Notes under the pieces: generated by a model
What the model was told of the DNA's origin: nothing
The model's input: only the letters and a program-made list of their open reading frames with translations
Databases searched by the model: none
From: Cognatilysobacter claricitrinus
GTDB taxonomy: Bacteria > Pseudomonadota > Gammaproteobacteria > Xanthomonadales > Xanthomonadaceae
NCBI RefSeq assembly: GCF_045866565.1
Contig: NZ_BAAFZV010000002.1
Span: forward strand, 1,116,001-1,180,000
Reading direction: 5' to 3'
DNA: 64,000 nucleotides
Shown: one piece after another, positions 27,191 to 36,287 of the stretch
Position numbering within the stretch: the stretch's first letter is position 1
How the letters are laid out: each line of letters starts with the position of its first letter
Position numbers and translations under genes: made by a program

Positions 27191-27661
27191 TCAAGCCCGG
27201 TGATACGGATGATTGGCCAGCAGCGCAGCCGCGCGATAAAGCTGCTCTGCCACGACAAGACGAACGATCATGTGCGGCAGCGTGAGCGGACCGAGCGACC
27301 ATGACTCGTCCGCGCGCTGCAGCACTTCCGGCGGATGGCCTTCCGGGCCACCGATGAGAAACGCGAGGTCACGTCCCTGCCCGCGCCAGTGTTCGAGGCG
27401 CTGCGCGAGTTGCTCGGAACTGTAACCGCGGCCGCGGCCGTCCAGCGTCACCACCCACGCGTTGCGCGGGATCGCCGCCAGCACGCGCGCGCCTTCGTCG
27501 GACTGCGCACGTGCGGCGTCGCGGCCCTTGCCGCGCAGGCCGGGCTCGACCTCGACAAGATCGAACGGCAGCGAATGCGAAAGACGCTTGCGGTATTCGG
27601 CGAAGCCTTCGGCTACCCAGGCAGGCGCGCGCTCGCCGACGGCGATCAGGCGCGCCTTCAT
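27191..27661 (-). CDS. rlmH: 23S rRNA (pseudouridine1915-N3)-methyltransferase RlmH
   Basis: A SPOUT-family methyltransferase modifying pseudouridine 1915 of 23S rRNA. The 156-aa length matches E. coli (155). Signatures are the MKARLIAVGERAPAWV start, LDGRGRGYSSEQLA, FLIGGPEGHPPEV (the knot loop that binds SAM) and the C-terminal LTLPHMIVRLVVAEQLYRA, ending HPYHRA. It is the last gene of the leftward leuS-lptE-holA-nadD-rsfS-rlmH cluster, 10 bp after rsfS. Confidence 0.97.
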   Translation of the reverse strand: MKARLIAVGERAPAWVAEGFAEYRKRLSHSLPFDLVEVEPGLRGKGRDAARAQSDEGARVLAAIPRNAWVVTLDGRGRGYSSEQLAQRLEHWRGQGRDLAFLIGGPEGHPPEVLQRADESWSLGPLTLPHMIVRLVVAEQLYRAAALLANHPYHRA

Positions 27662-27671
27662 GCGCGATGCG

Positions 27672-28181
27672 TCAGCGCGATGGACCCGAGCGACGCGCGA
27701 CGTCGAACTCGTCGGCGTCGTCCTCGAAGCTCAGCGGTTCTTCGTCGGGAATCGACTCGCCGCCGAGATGGCCGTGCGCAAGCTCGTCCATGCGATCCGG
27801 CGGCTCGTCGCCCACCGTCCACAGGCGCTCGAGCGCGTAGAACTCGCGAACGCGCGGCAGCATGACGTGCACGATCACGTCGCCGAGGTCGACCAGCACC
27901 CATTCGGCCTCGCGTTCGCCTTCCACGCCCAACGGCATGACGTCGAGCCGCTGCTTGGAGAACTTCACCACTTCGTCGGCGATCGACTTCACGTGCCGCG
28001 TCGAGGTACCGGACGCGATCACCATGTAGTCGGTGACCGAACTCTTGCCGCGTACGTCGATCTCGACCACGTCGCGCGCCTTCAGCTCCTCGACCGCATC
28101 GCGAACGGTGCGGAGCACATCGTCCACCGACGGCGGCGGGGTCGGCATGCGGGTCTTGATGACGTGGGCTTCGGTACTCAA
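27672..28181 (-). CDS. rsfS: Ribosomal silencing factor RsfS
   Basis: RsfS binds ribosomal protein L14 and blocks subunit joining in slow growth. Core family features: LRTVRDAVEELKARDVVEIDVRG, YMVIASGTSTRHVKSIADEV, and EAEWVLVDLGDVIVHVM. The start is probably TTG at 28181 (STEAHVIKTR follows, as in relatives), with GGAG 9 nt upstream; another TTG at 28211 and an ATG at 28148 are possible. An acidic C-terminal tail of about 45 residues extends beyond the conserved domain. A TATACT hexamer at 28211-28216 (minus strand) could be an internal -10. Confidence 0.93.
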   Translation of the reverse strand: MSTEAHVIKTRMPTPPPSVDDVLRTVRDAVEELKARDVVEIDVRGKSSVTDYMVIASGTSTRHVKSIADEVVKFSKQRLDVMPLGVEGEREAEWVLVDLGDVIVHVMLPRVREFYALERLWTVGDEPPDRMDELAHGHLGGESIPDEEPLSFEDDADEFDVARRSGPSR

Positions 28182-28220
28182 GTGGCGCGGCTCCTGTTCG
28201 GTGAAGAGCAAGTATAGGGA

Positions 28221-28889
28221 CTAGGCTGGAAGGGCCCGTGCATACAGCCGGTGACGGTCGATGTAGGCGGCGACGGGCGGCGCGACCTGCGTCATCCACG
28301 TGCCGTCGCCGGATGCGATGCGCCGGCGGATATCGGTCGACGATTCGGTGCGCGGCGGCTCCATCGGCAACAGCGCGAGACCCCCAGCGGGCGCATCGAG
28401 CAACGCGGAAAGCGGCTGCAGGCGCGCGTCGATCGTGCGCGCCAGCTCGCCGTCGATGTTCGCGAAACCGGCGGGATCCAGCGAAAATCCCGGTCGCCCG
28501 GCCGCGAGCACATGCGCGACGTCGAACAATTCGCGCCAGCGGTGCCAGCGATGCAGCTGCGCCAGCGAGTCGGCGCCGATCACCCAGATCACGGGCGCCG
28601 CGTCGCCGACTTCGGCACGGACCTCGTGCAATGTATCGATGCTGTACGACGGAATGTCGCGCGACAGCTCGCGCCGATCGACGCGTAACCCGCGCTCACC
28701 GGCGACGGCAAGCTCGACCATGCGCGAGCGGTGCGCGGTGTCGGCGTGCGTCGCGTCCTTATGCGGTGGATCGGCCGCGGGAACGAGGTGGACGTCGACG
28801 CCCAATGCATCGCGAACCGCGCATGCGACGGCGACATGGCCGCGGTGGATCGGGTCGAAGGTGCCGCCGTAGCCGACCCAGGCGCGCAT
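28221..28889 (-). CDS. nadD: Nicotinate-nucleotide adenylyltransferase NadD
   Basis: NadD adenylylates nicotinate mononucleotide in NAD synthesis. The nucleotidyltransferase signature GGTFDPIHRGHV is at the N-terminus and the C-terminal SSTDIRRRIA (ISSTxIR-type) motif is present. Start choices are ATG at 28889 (MRAWVGYGG) or GTG at 28895, whose GTGA overlaps the holA stop codon and would suggest coupled translation. The upstream open frame is the end of holA in another frame. 222 aa is normal. Confidence 0.96.
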   Translation of the reverse strand: MRAWVGYGGTFDPIHRGHVAVACAVRDALGVDVHLVPAADPPHKDATHADTAHRSRMVELAVAGERGLRVDRRELSRDIPSYSIDTLHEVRAEVGDAAPVIWVIGADSLAQLHRWHRWRELFDVAHVLAAGRPGFSLDPAGFANIDGELARTIDARLQPLSALLDAPAGGLALLPMEPPRTESSTDIRRRIASGDGTWMTQVAPPVAAYIDRHRLYARALPA

Positions 28890-28891
28890 CG

Positions 28892-29956
28892 TCACCCGGC
28901 GGCCAGCAGGCGCGTGGCGCCGCGTTCGGCGAGCGCCACCATCAGGCGTTCCAGCGCGACCCACGCGTCGCCCGGCGCGCGGCCCTTCGCGATGCGATCA
29001 ACCAGTCCCGCCTGTACCAGCATCGCTTCCCACGCTGCCGGCGAATGTCGTTGCAGTGCGCGTCGATACATGGGCTGCTTGGCGTCCCATACCCGCTGCG
29101 CCTTGAACGCCGCGACGAGGTTTCCGCCCTTCGCGTTGACCTGCGCCAGCGCGGCCCCGCGCTGCAGTTCCATCACGATCATGCCCAGCAGCGCCGGCAC
29201 CGCCTCGCCTTCGGCGCGCAGGCCAGCGAGCACGCGCACGACCTGCGCGGGCTGGCCGTTCATTGCCGCGTCGATCAGGCGGAACACGTCGTAGCGCGAG
29301 GCATCGGCGACGAGCGATTGCAGCGTCTCGAGCGTGAGCGGTCGCCCGCCGCGCGGTGCGTCCGGCGCGTCACGGAACAGCAGCGCGAGTTTTTCGATTT
29401 CCTGTGCGGCCGCCAGCAGGTTGCCCTCGACGCGCTCGGCGAGATGCAGCACGGCATCGCGATCGGGCGAAAATCCGCGCGACCGCAGGCGCCGGTCCAC
29501 CCAACCCGCGAGTTCATGCGGCTTCACCGGCCACGCGACGGCCACGCGACCAATGCGAGCGATGGCCTGGCTCCAGTCGCCGCCATGACTGCGGCTCCAG
29601 TCTTCGCAGGTGACCAGCAGCACGACATCCGGCGAAGGATTCGCGCAGAACTCGGCGATCACCTTCGCGCCCTCCTTGCCCGGCTTGCCGCTGGGCAGGC
29701 GCAGCTCGATCAGGCGACGCGAGGCGAACAGGCTGGGCGCGTTGAACGACGCCGACATGCCATCCCAGTCGGGCTCGCGCTGACCCGCGCCGGCTTCGAA
29801 GACTTCACGCTCGGCGATGCCGTCGCGACGCGCAGCCGCGCGAACCGCGTCGGCGGCTTCGAGCACGAGAAGCGGTTCGGCGCCCGCGATCAGGTAGGCC
29901 GGCTTGAGCGGCCCGGACTCGAGCTGGGCGACCAGCTGTTCGGGCGAGAGTTCCAC
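28892..29956 (-). CDS. holA: DNA polymerase III delta subunit
   Basis: HolA is the clamp-loader subunit that opens the beta clamp. The product shows PAYLIAGAEPLLVLEAADAVR, SLFASRRLIELRLPSGKPGK, VEGNLLAAAQEIEKLALL and the helical collar YDVFRLIDAAMNGQPAQVVRVL. The best start is GTG at 29956 (ELSPEQLVAQL follows), giving 354 aa; the longer in-frame extension (to 30055) overlaps lptE and is Arg-rich, like out-of-frame sequence. Only 10 bp separates it from the lptE stop. Confidence 0.94.
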   Translation of the reverse strand: MELSPEQLVAQLESGPLKPAYLIAGAEPLLVLEAADAVRAAARRDGIAEREVFEAGAGQREPDWDGMSASFNAPSLFASRRLIELRLPSGKPGKEGAKVIAEFCANPSPDVVLLVTCEDWSRSHGGDWSQAIARIGRVAVAWPVKPHELAGWVDRRLRSRGFSPDRDAVLHLAERVEGNLLAAAQEIEKLALLFRDAPDAPRGGRPLTLETLQSLVADASRYDVFRLIDAAMNGQPAQVVRVLAGLRAEGEAVPALLGMIVMELQRGAALAQVNAKGGNLVAAFKAQRVWDAKQPMYRRALQRHSPAAWEAMLVQAGLVDRIAKGRAPGDAWVALERLMVALAERGATRLLAAG

Positions 29957-29966
29957 GTTTCGGAAA

Positions 29967-30542
29967 TCAGCCGCCGGAGCGGGCGCCGGTCTGGTCCGCC
30001 GGATTCGGCGTGATGGTCGGCGCCGGCACCGGCTGCAGCGGCTTGATCGGGCCACCCAGCTTCAGCACCGCCTCGATGCGGCGAAGCATCGAGAACGCCA
30101 TTTCGCGACGCAGCTCCTTCGCCAGCGTTTCGCGCTCGCCTTCCGAGCCGATCGCATTGGTCGGGTTCGACACGTAGTCGCGCGCGAGTTCGATGGTCTG
30201 CCGCGGAACCACGACGTTTCCGCCCGAATCGCGCAGCTCGAAGATCACCGCGTAGCGCAGGCTGAATTCCTGCGAGCGACCGAGTGCGTCGACGCTGATC
30301 GGCGTATCGCCCCACTGCTCGGCCAGGATGTCCAGCACCGCGCCGTTGCCGCCTTCGCGGATGACGGTGAGGCCGGCGCGCTCGACCGACTGCGCGATCG
30401 ACTCCGCGAGCGGGCTGTAGCGGTCTGCCGAAACCACCCGCAGCGGGCTCAGTTCGGTCGGGATCGCGACGCGTTCGCGCAGATGGAAACCGCAGCCCGT
30501 CAGGGCGAGGACAAGGACGGCGGACACGAGGCGTCGGATCAT
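29967..30542 (-). CDS. lptE: LPS-assembly lipoprotein LptE
   Basis: LptE is the lipoprotein plug of the LptD outer membrane LPS translocon. The 191-aa protein has a type II signal peptide with lipobox LALTGC (Cys at about 17), then GFHLRERVAIPTELSPLRVVS, typical of LptE, and a Pro-rich tail. The start at 30542 is the one that produces the lipoprotein signal; a long upstream extension in the same frame overlaps leuS. It lies between leuS and holA, the standard arrangement. Confidence 0.95.
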   Translation of the reverse strand: MIRRLVSAVLVLALTGCGFHLRERVAIPTELSPLRVVSADRYSPLAESIAQSVERAGLTVIREGGNGAVLDILAEQWGDTPISVDALGRSQEFSLRYAVIFELRDSGGNVVVPRQTIELARDYVSNPTNAIGSEGERETLAKELRREMAFSMLRRIEAVLKLGGPIKPLQPVPAPTITPNPADQTGARSGG

Positions 30543-30625
30543 GCGGGGGAGTCTGGACGAGGCGGCGGCGGGCGGCAATAGCGGCAGGTCGCGCGTCCAC
30601 GTGGCGTGCACGTGGGCGCGATCGG

Positions 30626-33397
30626 TCAGCCGGCGACGATGTTGACGATCTTGCCCGGCACGACGATGACCTTGCGCACCATCTGGCCTTCGAGGAACTT
30701 CGCTACGCCCGGCTCGGCCAGCGCCGCGGCCTCGACCGCTTCGCGCGGCGCATTCACCGCGGCCTCGATGGTGCCGCGCAGCTTGCCGTTGACCTGCACC
30801 GCCAGCGTCACCGCATCGCGCACCAGCGCGGCCGGATCGGCCTGCGGGAACGGAACGTCCTCGATCAGCACTTCGGCATGGCCCAGCGCCTGCCACAGCG
30901 CATGGCAGACATGCGGCGTCACCGGATTGAGCAGCAGCACCATGGACTGCAGCGCTTCGTGGCGCACCGCGCGGCCCTGGTCGCTCATGTCGTCGAACTT
31001 GGACACCGCGTTGAGCAGTTCCATCAGCGAGGCGATCGCCGTGTTGAACGCGTGGCGACGCCCGTAGTCGTCGCCCACTTTCTGGATCGTCTCGTGCAGC
31101 TGGCGACGCAGCGTCTTCTGCGCGGCATCGAGCTGCAACGGATCGACTTCCGGATGGTCCGGCTGCGATACATGGGTGATCACCTCGCGCCAGAACCGGC
31201 GCAGGAAGCGCGCCATGCCTTCGACGCCGGCCTCGTTCCACTCCAGCGACTGCTCGGGCGGCGCGGCGAACATCGAGAACAGGCGCACGGTGTCGGCGCC
31301 GAACTTCGCGACCATCGTCTGCGGATCGACACCGTTGTTCTTCGACTTCGACATCTTCTCGGTGCCGCCGATCTGCACGCGGCCGCCGTCGACCTTGCTG
31401 TGCGCGCCGATGATCTTGCCGCGCTCGTCGCGGTCGATCTCGACGTCGGCTGGGTTGATCCAGTCCTTCGCGCCGTTCTCGAGCTCTCGATAGAACGTGT
31501 CGGCGATGACCATGCCCTGCGTCAGCAGATTGGTGGCCGGTTCGTTGCCGTCCACCAGGCCCGCGTCGCGCATGAGGCGGTGGTAGAAGCGGAAATACAG
31601 CAGATGCAGGATGGCGTGCTCGATGCCGCCGATGTACTGGTCGACCGGCAGCCAGTACTTCGCGCGTTCGTCAACCTGCGTGCCGGCACCTGGCGACGTG
31701 TAGCGCGCGTAGTACCAGCTCGATTCCATGAACGTGTCGAAGGTGTCGGTTTCGCGTTCGGCGGCCGCGCCGCACTGCGGGCACGAGGTCTTGCGCCATT
31801 CCGGGTCGGACTTGATCGGCGACGCGACGCCGCTGAACGCGACGTCCTCCGGCAGCACGACCGGCAACTGGTCTTCGGGCACCGGCATGGCGCCGCACGA
31901 CGCGCAGTAGATGACCGGGATGGGGCAACCCCAATAGCGCTGGCGGCTCACGCCCCAGTCGCGCAGGCGGAAGTTGACGCGGCGACGGCCACGGCCTTCG
32001 GCCTCGAGCTTCCTGGCGAGGTGCTCGAAAGCTTCGGCGTACTCCATGCCGTCGAGTTCGTCGGAGTTGACGATCCAGCCCTTCTCGGTCCACGCACCCT
32101 CGTCGAGGATGGCGCGCTCGAATGCATCGACCACCTCAACGGCCGCACGCGTTTCGTACGGATCGGACGGCGCGTGCTCGCCGAGCGCGACCGTCATCGG
32201 ATCGTCGTGGCGCGCGAGATGCTTGGCGGCTTCGAGGATGGCGTCACGCACGTCGTTCGGCGCGATCACCATGCGGATCGGCAGGTCGTACGACTTCGCG
32301 AACGCCCAGTCGCGCTCGTCATGGCCCGGCACGCCCATTACCGCGCCGGTGCCGTAGTTCATCAGCACGAAGTTGGCGACGAACACCGGCAGCTCTTCAC
32401 CGCTGATCGGATGCACCGCGCGCAGGCCGGTGTCCATGCCGCGCTTTTCCTGCGTCTCGAGTTCGGCTTCGGACACGCCGCCGCGGCGCAGCTCGGCGAT
32501 GAACGCCGCGAGGTCGCCATTGAATTCGGCCGCCTGCGTCGCGAGCGGATGTTCCGCCGCGATCGAAACGAAGGTGACACCCATCAGCGTGTCCGGACGC
32601 GTGGTGAACACGGTCAGCGGCTCGAGCGCCTCGCCCTTCGGCGAACGCACGTCGAAGCGGATCTCGAGCCCTTCCGAGCGCCCGATCCAGTTGCGCTGCA
32701 TGGTTTTCACGGCGTCGGGCCAGCCCGGAAGCGTGTCGAGACCGTCGAGCAGCTCCTGCGCGTAGTCGGTGATCTTGAGGAACCACTGCGGGATCTCGCG
32801 CTTCTCGACCACCGCGCCGGTGCGCCAGCCGCGGCCGTCGATCACCTGCTCGTTGGCGAGCACCGTCTGGTCGACCGGGTCCCAGTTGACGACGCTGTTC
32901 TTGCGGTACGCCAGGCCCTTCTTCATCAGGCGCACGAACATGCGCTGCTCGTGCACGTAGTACGACGGCTGGCAGGTGGCGAATTCGCGCGACCAGTCGA
33001 TGGCGTAACCCATCTGCTGCAGCTGCGCCTTCATGTGCGCGATGTTCGCGTAGGTCCACTTGGCCGGCGCGGTGTTGTTCTTGATCGCCGCGTTCTCGGC
33101 AGGCAGGCCGAAGGCGTCCCAGCCCATCGGCTGCATGACGTTGTGGCCGGCCATGCGCTTGTAGCGGCTGATGACGTCGCCGATCGTGTAGTTGCGAACG
33201 TGGCCCATGTGCAGCGCGCCGGACGGGTACGGCAGCATCGACAGGCAGTAGTACTTGGGCTTGGCAGATGACTCGTCGACTTCGAACGCGCGCGTCCGGT
33301 CCCAGAACGCCTGCGCGGCGGACTCGACGGAGCCGGGCTCGTAGGCGCGCGGCTCGGAGCTGGAAGATGTGACGTCGGTCGCGTTGGGGGAAGACAC
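30626..33397 (-). CDS. leuS: Leucyl-tRNA synthetase
   Basis: Class I synthetase charging tRNA(Leu). The HIGH motif appears as PYPSGALHMGHVRNYTIGD near the N-terminus and the KMSKS motif as EKMSKSKNNGVDP (around 31335-31375). The CP1 editing domain lies between them (VFTTRPDTLMGVTF), with a Cys-rich segment CASCGAMP and CPQCGAA. The start is uncertain: GTG at 33397 (923 aa) or GTG at 33448 (940 aa); both exceed the family's usual 860-880 aa and the extra residues are Ser/Pro-rich. First gene of the leftward leuS-rlmH cluster. Confidence 0.97.
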   Translation of the reverse strand: MSSPNATDVTSSSSEPRAYEPGSVESAAQAFWDRTRAFEVDESSAKPKYYCLSMLPYPSGALHMGHVRNYTIGDVISRYKRMAGHNVMQPMGWDAFGLPAENAAIKNNTAPAKWTYANIAHMKAQLQQMGYAIDWSREFATCQPSYYVHEQRMFVRLMKKGLAYRKNSVVNWDPVDQTVLANEQVIDGRGWRTGAVVEKREIPQWFLKITDYAQELLDGLDTLPGWPDAVKTMQRNWIGRSEGLEIRFDVRSPKGEALEPLTVFTTRPDTLMGVTFVSIAAEHPLATQAAEFNGDLAAFIAELRRGGVSEAELETQEKRGMDTGLRAVHPISGEELPVFVANFVLMNYGTGAVMGVPGHDERDWAFAKSYDLPIRMVIAPNDVRDAILEAAKHLARHDDPMTVALGEHAPSDPYETRAAVEVVDAFERAILDEGAWTEKGWIVNSDELDGMEYAEAFEHLARKLEAEGRGRRRVNFRLRDWGVSRQRYWGCPIPVIYCASCGAMPVPEDQLPVVLPEDVAFSGVASPIKSDPEWRKTSCPQCGAAAERETDTFDTFMESSWYYARYTSPGAGTQVDERAKYWLPVDQYIGGIEHAILHLLYFRFYHRLMRDAGLVDGNEPATNLLTQGMVIADTFYRELENGAKDWINPADVEIDRDERGKIIGAHSKVDGGRVQIGGTEKMSKSKNNGVDPQTMVAKFGADTVRLFSMFAAPPEQSLEWNEAGVEGMARFLRRFWREVITHVSQPDHPEVDPLQLDAAQKTLRRQLHETIQKVGDDYGRRHAFNTAIASLMELLNAVSKFDDMSDQGRAVRHEALQSMVLLLNPVTPHVCHALWQALGHAEVLIEDVPFPQADPAALVRDAVTLAVQVNGKLRGTIEAAVNAPREAVEAAALAEPGVAKFLEGQMVRKVIVVPGKIVNIVAG

Positions 33398-33487
33398 GAG
33401 GTGGGGTCCGGAAACGGGCGGGCGGTCGAAAAGCCTATCGCAGTGCACAAACGCGCGTCACGCCGACGGTCCGCCCGGCACGCCGCT

Positions 33488-33496
33488 TGCTAGATT
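33488..33496 (+). promoter_or_regulatory. Candidate extended -10 promoter of the GGDEF gene
   Basis: TGC followed by TAGATT at 33491-33496, 28 bp before the ATG at 33524, in the divergent leuS/GGDEF gap. No good -35 is seen. It shares the TGCTAG form with candidates at 7723 and 51337. Confidence 0.4.
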
Positions 33497-33523
33497 GCGC
33501 ATACCCCGCGTCGCGATGGCCTG

Positions 33524-35263
33524 ATGCCCGCTTCCCTGCCCCGACCCGTCATCCGCCGCTTCCCGGTCCTGATCGCCCTGCTGGGGGCGCTACTGGCCGT
33601 GACGGGCGTGATGGTCTGGGGCATCCGTTCGTTCGACGCCAGCGCGCGCTGGGTCAACCACACCTACGAGGTGCTGGGGCAGATCGAATCCGTCCGTGCG
33701 GCGCTGGACGCGACGGAGTCGACGGCGCGCGGCTACCGGCTGACGCACGACCCTCGCCTCGAGAACGACTACGCGACCCATCGGCCGCGGGCGCAGGCGC
33801 GCGCGGACGCGCTGGTGCGGCTGGTCGAGGACAACCCGGACCAGAACCGCCGCGCGCAGGCGCTGCAGGCGCTGGTGACGCGGCGGCTCGCGGAAATCGA
33901 GCAGGCGACCGAGTTGCAGCGGGCCGGTCGCACCGACGTCGCCAACCGGCTGATGCTCGACCGCGGCCTCGCAACGAACGCCGACATCGAGCGCGTCGCC
34001 GGCGACATGGCGCGGGTGGAGCGCAGGCTCCTGACCGAGCGCTCGGCCGCCAGCGTACGGGAGTCGCTGCGGCTCACCATCTTCGTCGTCGCCGGCATGC
34101 TGCTGTCGGTAGCGATGCTGATCGTGCTGCTGGTGATGATCGGCCGCGAGACGCGACGTTCCAAACGCCTCGAACGCGAGGCTCGCGACGCACTGGTCAC
34201 GCTCGAGGCGTCGATCGAACAGCGCGAGCTGCTGGCGGAACAACGACGCGTGCTCGCCGCATTCGCGGGGCTGCTGCACAGCTGCCAGACCGCCGAGGAA
34301 GCGCTCGACGTCGCCGGCAACGCGCTCGCGCAGCTGGTACCGAACGGCGCAGGCGTCTGCTACCTGATGCGTGCGTCGCAGAACCTGCTCGAATTGCATG
34401 CGTTGTTCGGCACGCACGGCAGCGAATATCCGGACGCCATGCGCCCCGAGCAGTGCTGGGCGCTGCGTCGCGGCAGCCTGCACCTGTACGACCCGGCCAG
34501 GCCCACCGCGCGATGCGAACACCTGCACGACCTCACGCCCGAGCAGGCCTGCGGCGTGTGCGTACCGCTGACCTCACAGGGCACCACGCTCGGCCTGCTG
34601 CACGTCGGCAGCCGGCTCGACGCGCCGCTCAGCGACATCGAACTCGCCGCGGTCGAATCGGTCGCCGAGCACCTCGGCGTCGTGCTCTACAGCCTCGACC
34701 TGCGCGAAAGCCTGCGCGTGCAGTCGCTTCGCGATCCGCTCACCGGCCTGTACAACCGTCGCTATCTCGAGGAAAGCTTGCCGCGCGAGATGGAACGCTG
34801 CGAGCGGCGCGGACGGCCGTTGTCGGTGCTGATGGTCGATGTCGACTACTTCAAGCGATTCAACGACGAGCACGGCCACGGCGCCGGCGATGCGTTGCTC
34901 ACCAAGATCGGCCAGGTGCTGGCGGCGGTGACGCGCGGCGAGGACATCGCCTGCCGTTACGGCGGCGAGGAATTCACCATCGTCATGCCGGAAGCCGGCC
35001 TCGAGCAGGCGGCGATGCGCGCCGAGCAGATCCGCCTTGCAATCGCCGAGGCGTCGATCACCTACATGCGCCGCGAACTCGGCCCGGTGACTGCGTCGAT
35101 CGGCGTGCATGAATTGCAGGTCGGGCTGGATACGCCGGAAACGCTGCTGGCCACCGCCGATCGCGCCCTGTACGCAGCGAAGGCGCAGGGCCGCAATCGC
35201 GTGCTGCGCGCGACGCTGCCGTCCGTGCGCGGCGACGGGCTGCCCGGCGACCTGCGCGCGTGA
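33524..35263 (+). CDS. Membrane diguanylate cyclase: CHASE3-like, GAF and GGDEF domains
   Basis: A 579-aa c-di-GMP synthase. Two membrane helices (about 13-33 and 184-206) flank a periplasmic helical sensor resembling CHASE3 (YEVLGQIESVRAALDATEST...ARGYRLTHD). A coiled region (210-245) leads to a GAF domain (about 245-395) containing three Cys residues (C330, C343, C346) and the typical ...GVCVPLTSQGTTLGLLHVGS pattern. The GGDEF domain (about 403-570) has an intact GGEEF active site at 480-484, and an RGED I-site (R471-D474) five residues upstream for product inhibition. So it is probably active and feedback-regulated. It has no EAL domain. Confidence 0.93.
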   Translation: MPASLPRPVIRRFPVLIALLGALLAVTGVMVWGIRSFDASARWVNHTYEVLGQIESVRAALDATESTARGYRLTHDPRLENDYATHRPRAQARADALVRLVEDNPDQNRRAQALQALVTRRLAEIEQATELQRAGRTDVANRLMLDRGLATNADIERVAGDMARVERRLLTERSAASVRESLRLTIFVVAGMLLSVAMLIVLLVMIGRETRRSKRLEREARDALVTLEASIEQRELLAEQRRVLAAFAGLLHSCQTAEEALDVAGNALAQLVPNGAGVCYLMRASQNLLELHALFGTHGSEYPDAMRPEQCWALRRGSLHLYDPARPTARCEHLHDLTPEQACGVCVPLTSQGTTLGLLHVGSRLDAPLSDIELAAVESVAEHLGVVLYSLDLRESLRVQSLRDPLTGLYNRRYLEESLPREMERCERRGRPLSVLMVDVDYFKRFNDEHGHGAGDALLTKIGQVLAAVTRGEDIACRYGGEEFTIVMPEAGLEQAAMRAEQIRLAIAEASITYMRRELGPVTASIGVHELQVGLDTPETLLATADRALYAAKAQGRNRVLRATLPSVRGDGLPGDLRA

Positions 35264-35378
35264 TCCAATCGGCGGCGGCGTTTCGACAGCCGTCCATCCC
35301 CACGATTTTCCGGAAGCATTCCCGCATGAGCATCGCCGTTCCGCAGCACCGCCGTGTCGCCAAGACAGAGACGTCGGC

Positions 35379-35633
35379 ATGATCATCGGCGAATGGGTGG
35401 GCTATGCGGCGGCGACGCTGACGACGCTGTCGTTCCTGCCGCAGGCGATCAAGACGATCCGCACGCGTGACACCAGCGGCATCTCGCTCGGGATGTACGT
35501 GGTGTTCACCGTGGGCGTCGCGTGCTGGTTCTGCTACGGCATCGTGCTGATGTCGTGGCCGATGATCGTGTCGAACCTGCTCACGCTGGGTCTGTCGGCG
35601 ACGATCCTCGCGCTGAAGCTGCGCCACGGCTAG
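35379..35633 (+). CDS. SemiSWEET sugar transporter (PQ-loop)
   Basis: An 84-aa protein with three membrane helices, the exact size of bacterial SemiSWEETs, which dimerise to pass sugars. The family motif is present: GYAAATLTTLSFLPQAIKTIRTRDTSGIS (with the Pro-Gln pair) and the later WFCYGIVLMSWPMIVSNLLT. The ATG at 35379 fits this length; the frame is open upstream. The last 53 bp overlap the 3' end of the convergent DUF998 gene. A small soluble sugar is the usual substrate; nothing here identifies it. Confidence 0.9.
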   Translation: MIIGEWVGYAAATLTTLSFLPQAIKTIRTRDTSGISLGMYVVFTVGVACWFCYGIVLMSWPMIVSNLLTLGLSATILALKLRHG

Positions 35634-36213
35634 GCGGCGCGCACAGGATCGTCGCGACGAACCAGGCGGCGAACGCGACGCGCTGCGACAGCCCGACCGG
35701 GACCAGCCCGGGCAGGATCAGCGCGAACAGCAGCGTCGCCAGCGCGTACGCGAACACCATCCACGAGCGCGACGCATGTCGCGTGCCGCGCATTCCGATG
35801 CCGAGCATCGCCGCACCGGCGACGAAGGCGACCCACCACAACGTCCACGTCGCCGCATGCGCGCGACTGGCCGCGGCGAGCAGGTCGCTGGAGTCGAGCG
35901 GCAGCAGGCCGAACGCGGCGAACGCGAGCGCGGCGATGGTCATCGACTGCACGCCGAGGCGCGCGACGAAACGCGCCTGGCCCATCCGCGCACGCAACGC
36001 CTGCAGCGCGAACACCGCAAGCAGACCTGGCACGACGAACGCGAGCATGTTGAACGCGAGCGCATGCGGTACGCCGCTCGCGCCGAGCGCCGCGACCGGA
36101 TGCCGCAGGTTCGAAAACCCTTCGTACAGGGCGCCGAAACCCGCGACGGACACCGCGAACAGCAGGGCCGCGACGAGCGCGGCGGCGAGCGGAAGACTGA
36201 CGGATCGTTGCAT
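35581..36213 (-). CDS. DUF998-family membrane protein
   Basis: The 210-aa product has six hydrophobic segments, with YEGFSNLRHPVAALGASGVPHALAFN, where the NLRHPVAALGA-like stretch is characteristic of DUF998. Function is unknown. It ends in a Ser/Ala-rich basic tail coded in the region shared with the SemiSWEET gene on the other strand, so the final 18 codons are under dual-coding constraint or may be poorly conserved. The start at 36213 is 75 bp from the divergent thioredoxin gene. Confidence 0.8.
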   Translation of the reverse strand: MQRSVSLPLAAALVAALLFAVSVAGFGALYEGFSNLRHPVAALGASGVPHALAFNMLAFVVPGLLAVFALQALRARMGQARFVARLGVQSMTIAALAFAAFGLLPLDSSDLLAAASRAHAATWTLWWVAFVAGAAMLGIGMRGTRHASRSWMVFAYALATLLFALILPGLVPVGLSQRVAFAAWFVATILCAPPSRGAASARGSSPTDPA

Positions 36214-36287
36214 CGCGCCATGCTAGCGTGCGCGCCTTGCGGAGACGGGGCCGCGTCCCCATCTCCCGGGCAATTCCAGGAGCCACC

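Noticed and set aside
28211..28216. TATACT as a promoter for rsfS
   Set aside because: Good -10 match, but no -35, and rsfS sits only a few bases after nadD in an apparent operon; noted in the gene entry only.
30878..33271. Long plus-strand open frame (797 codons) opposite leuS
   Set aside because: It mirrors leuS in the antisense and has the His/Arg/Ala-rich composition expected of a GC-rich shadow frame, with no domain or start signal.
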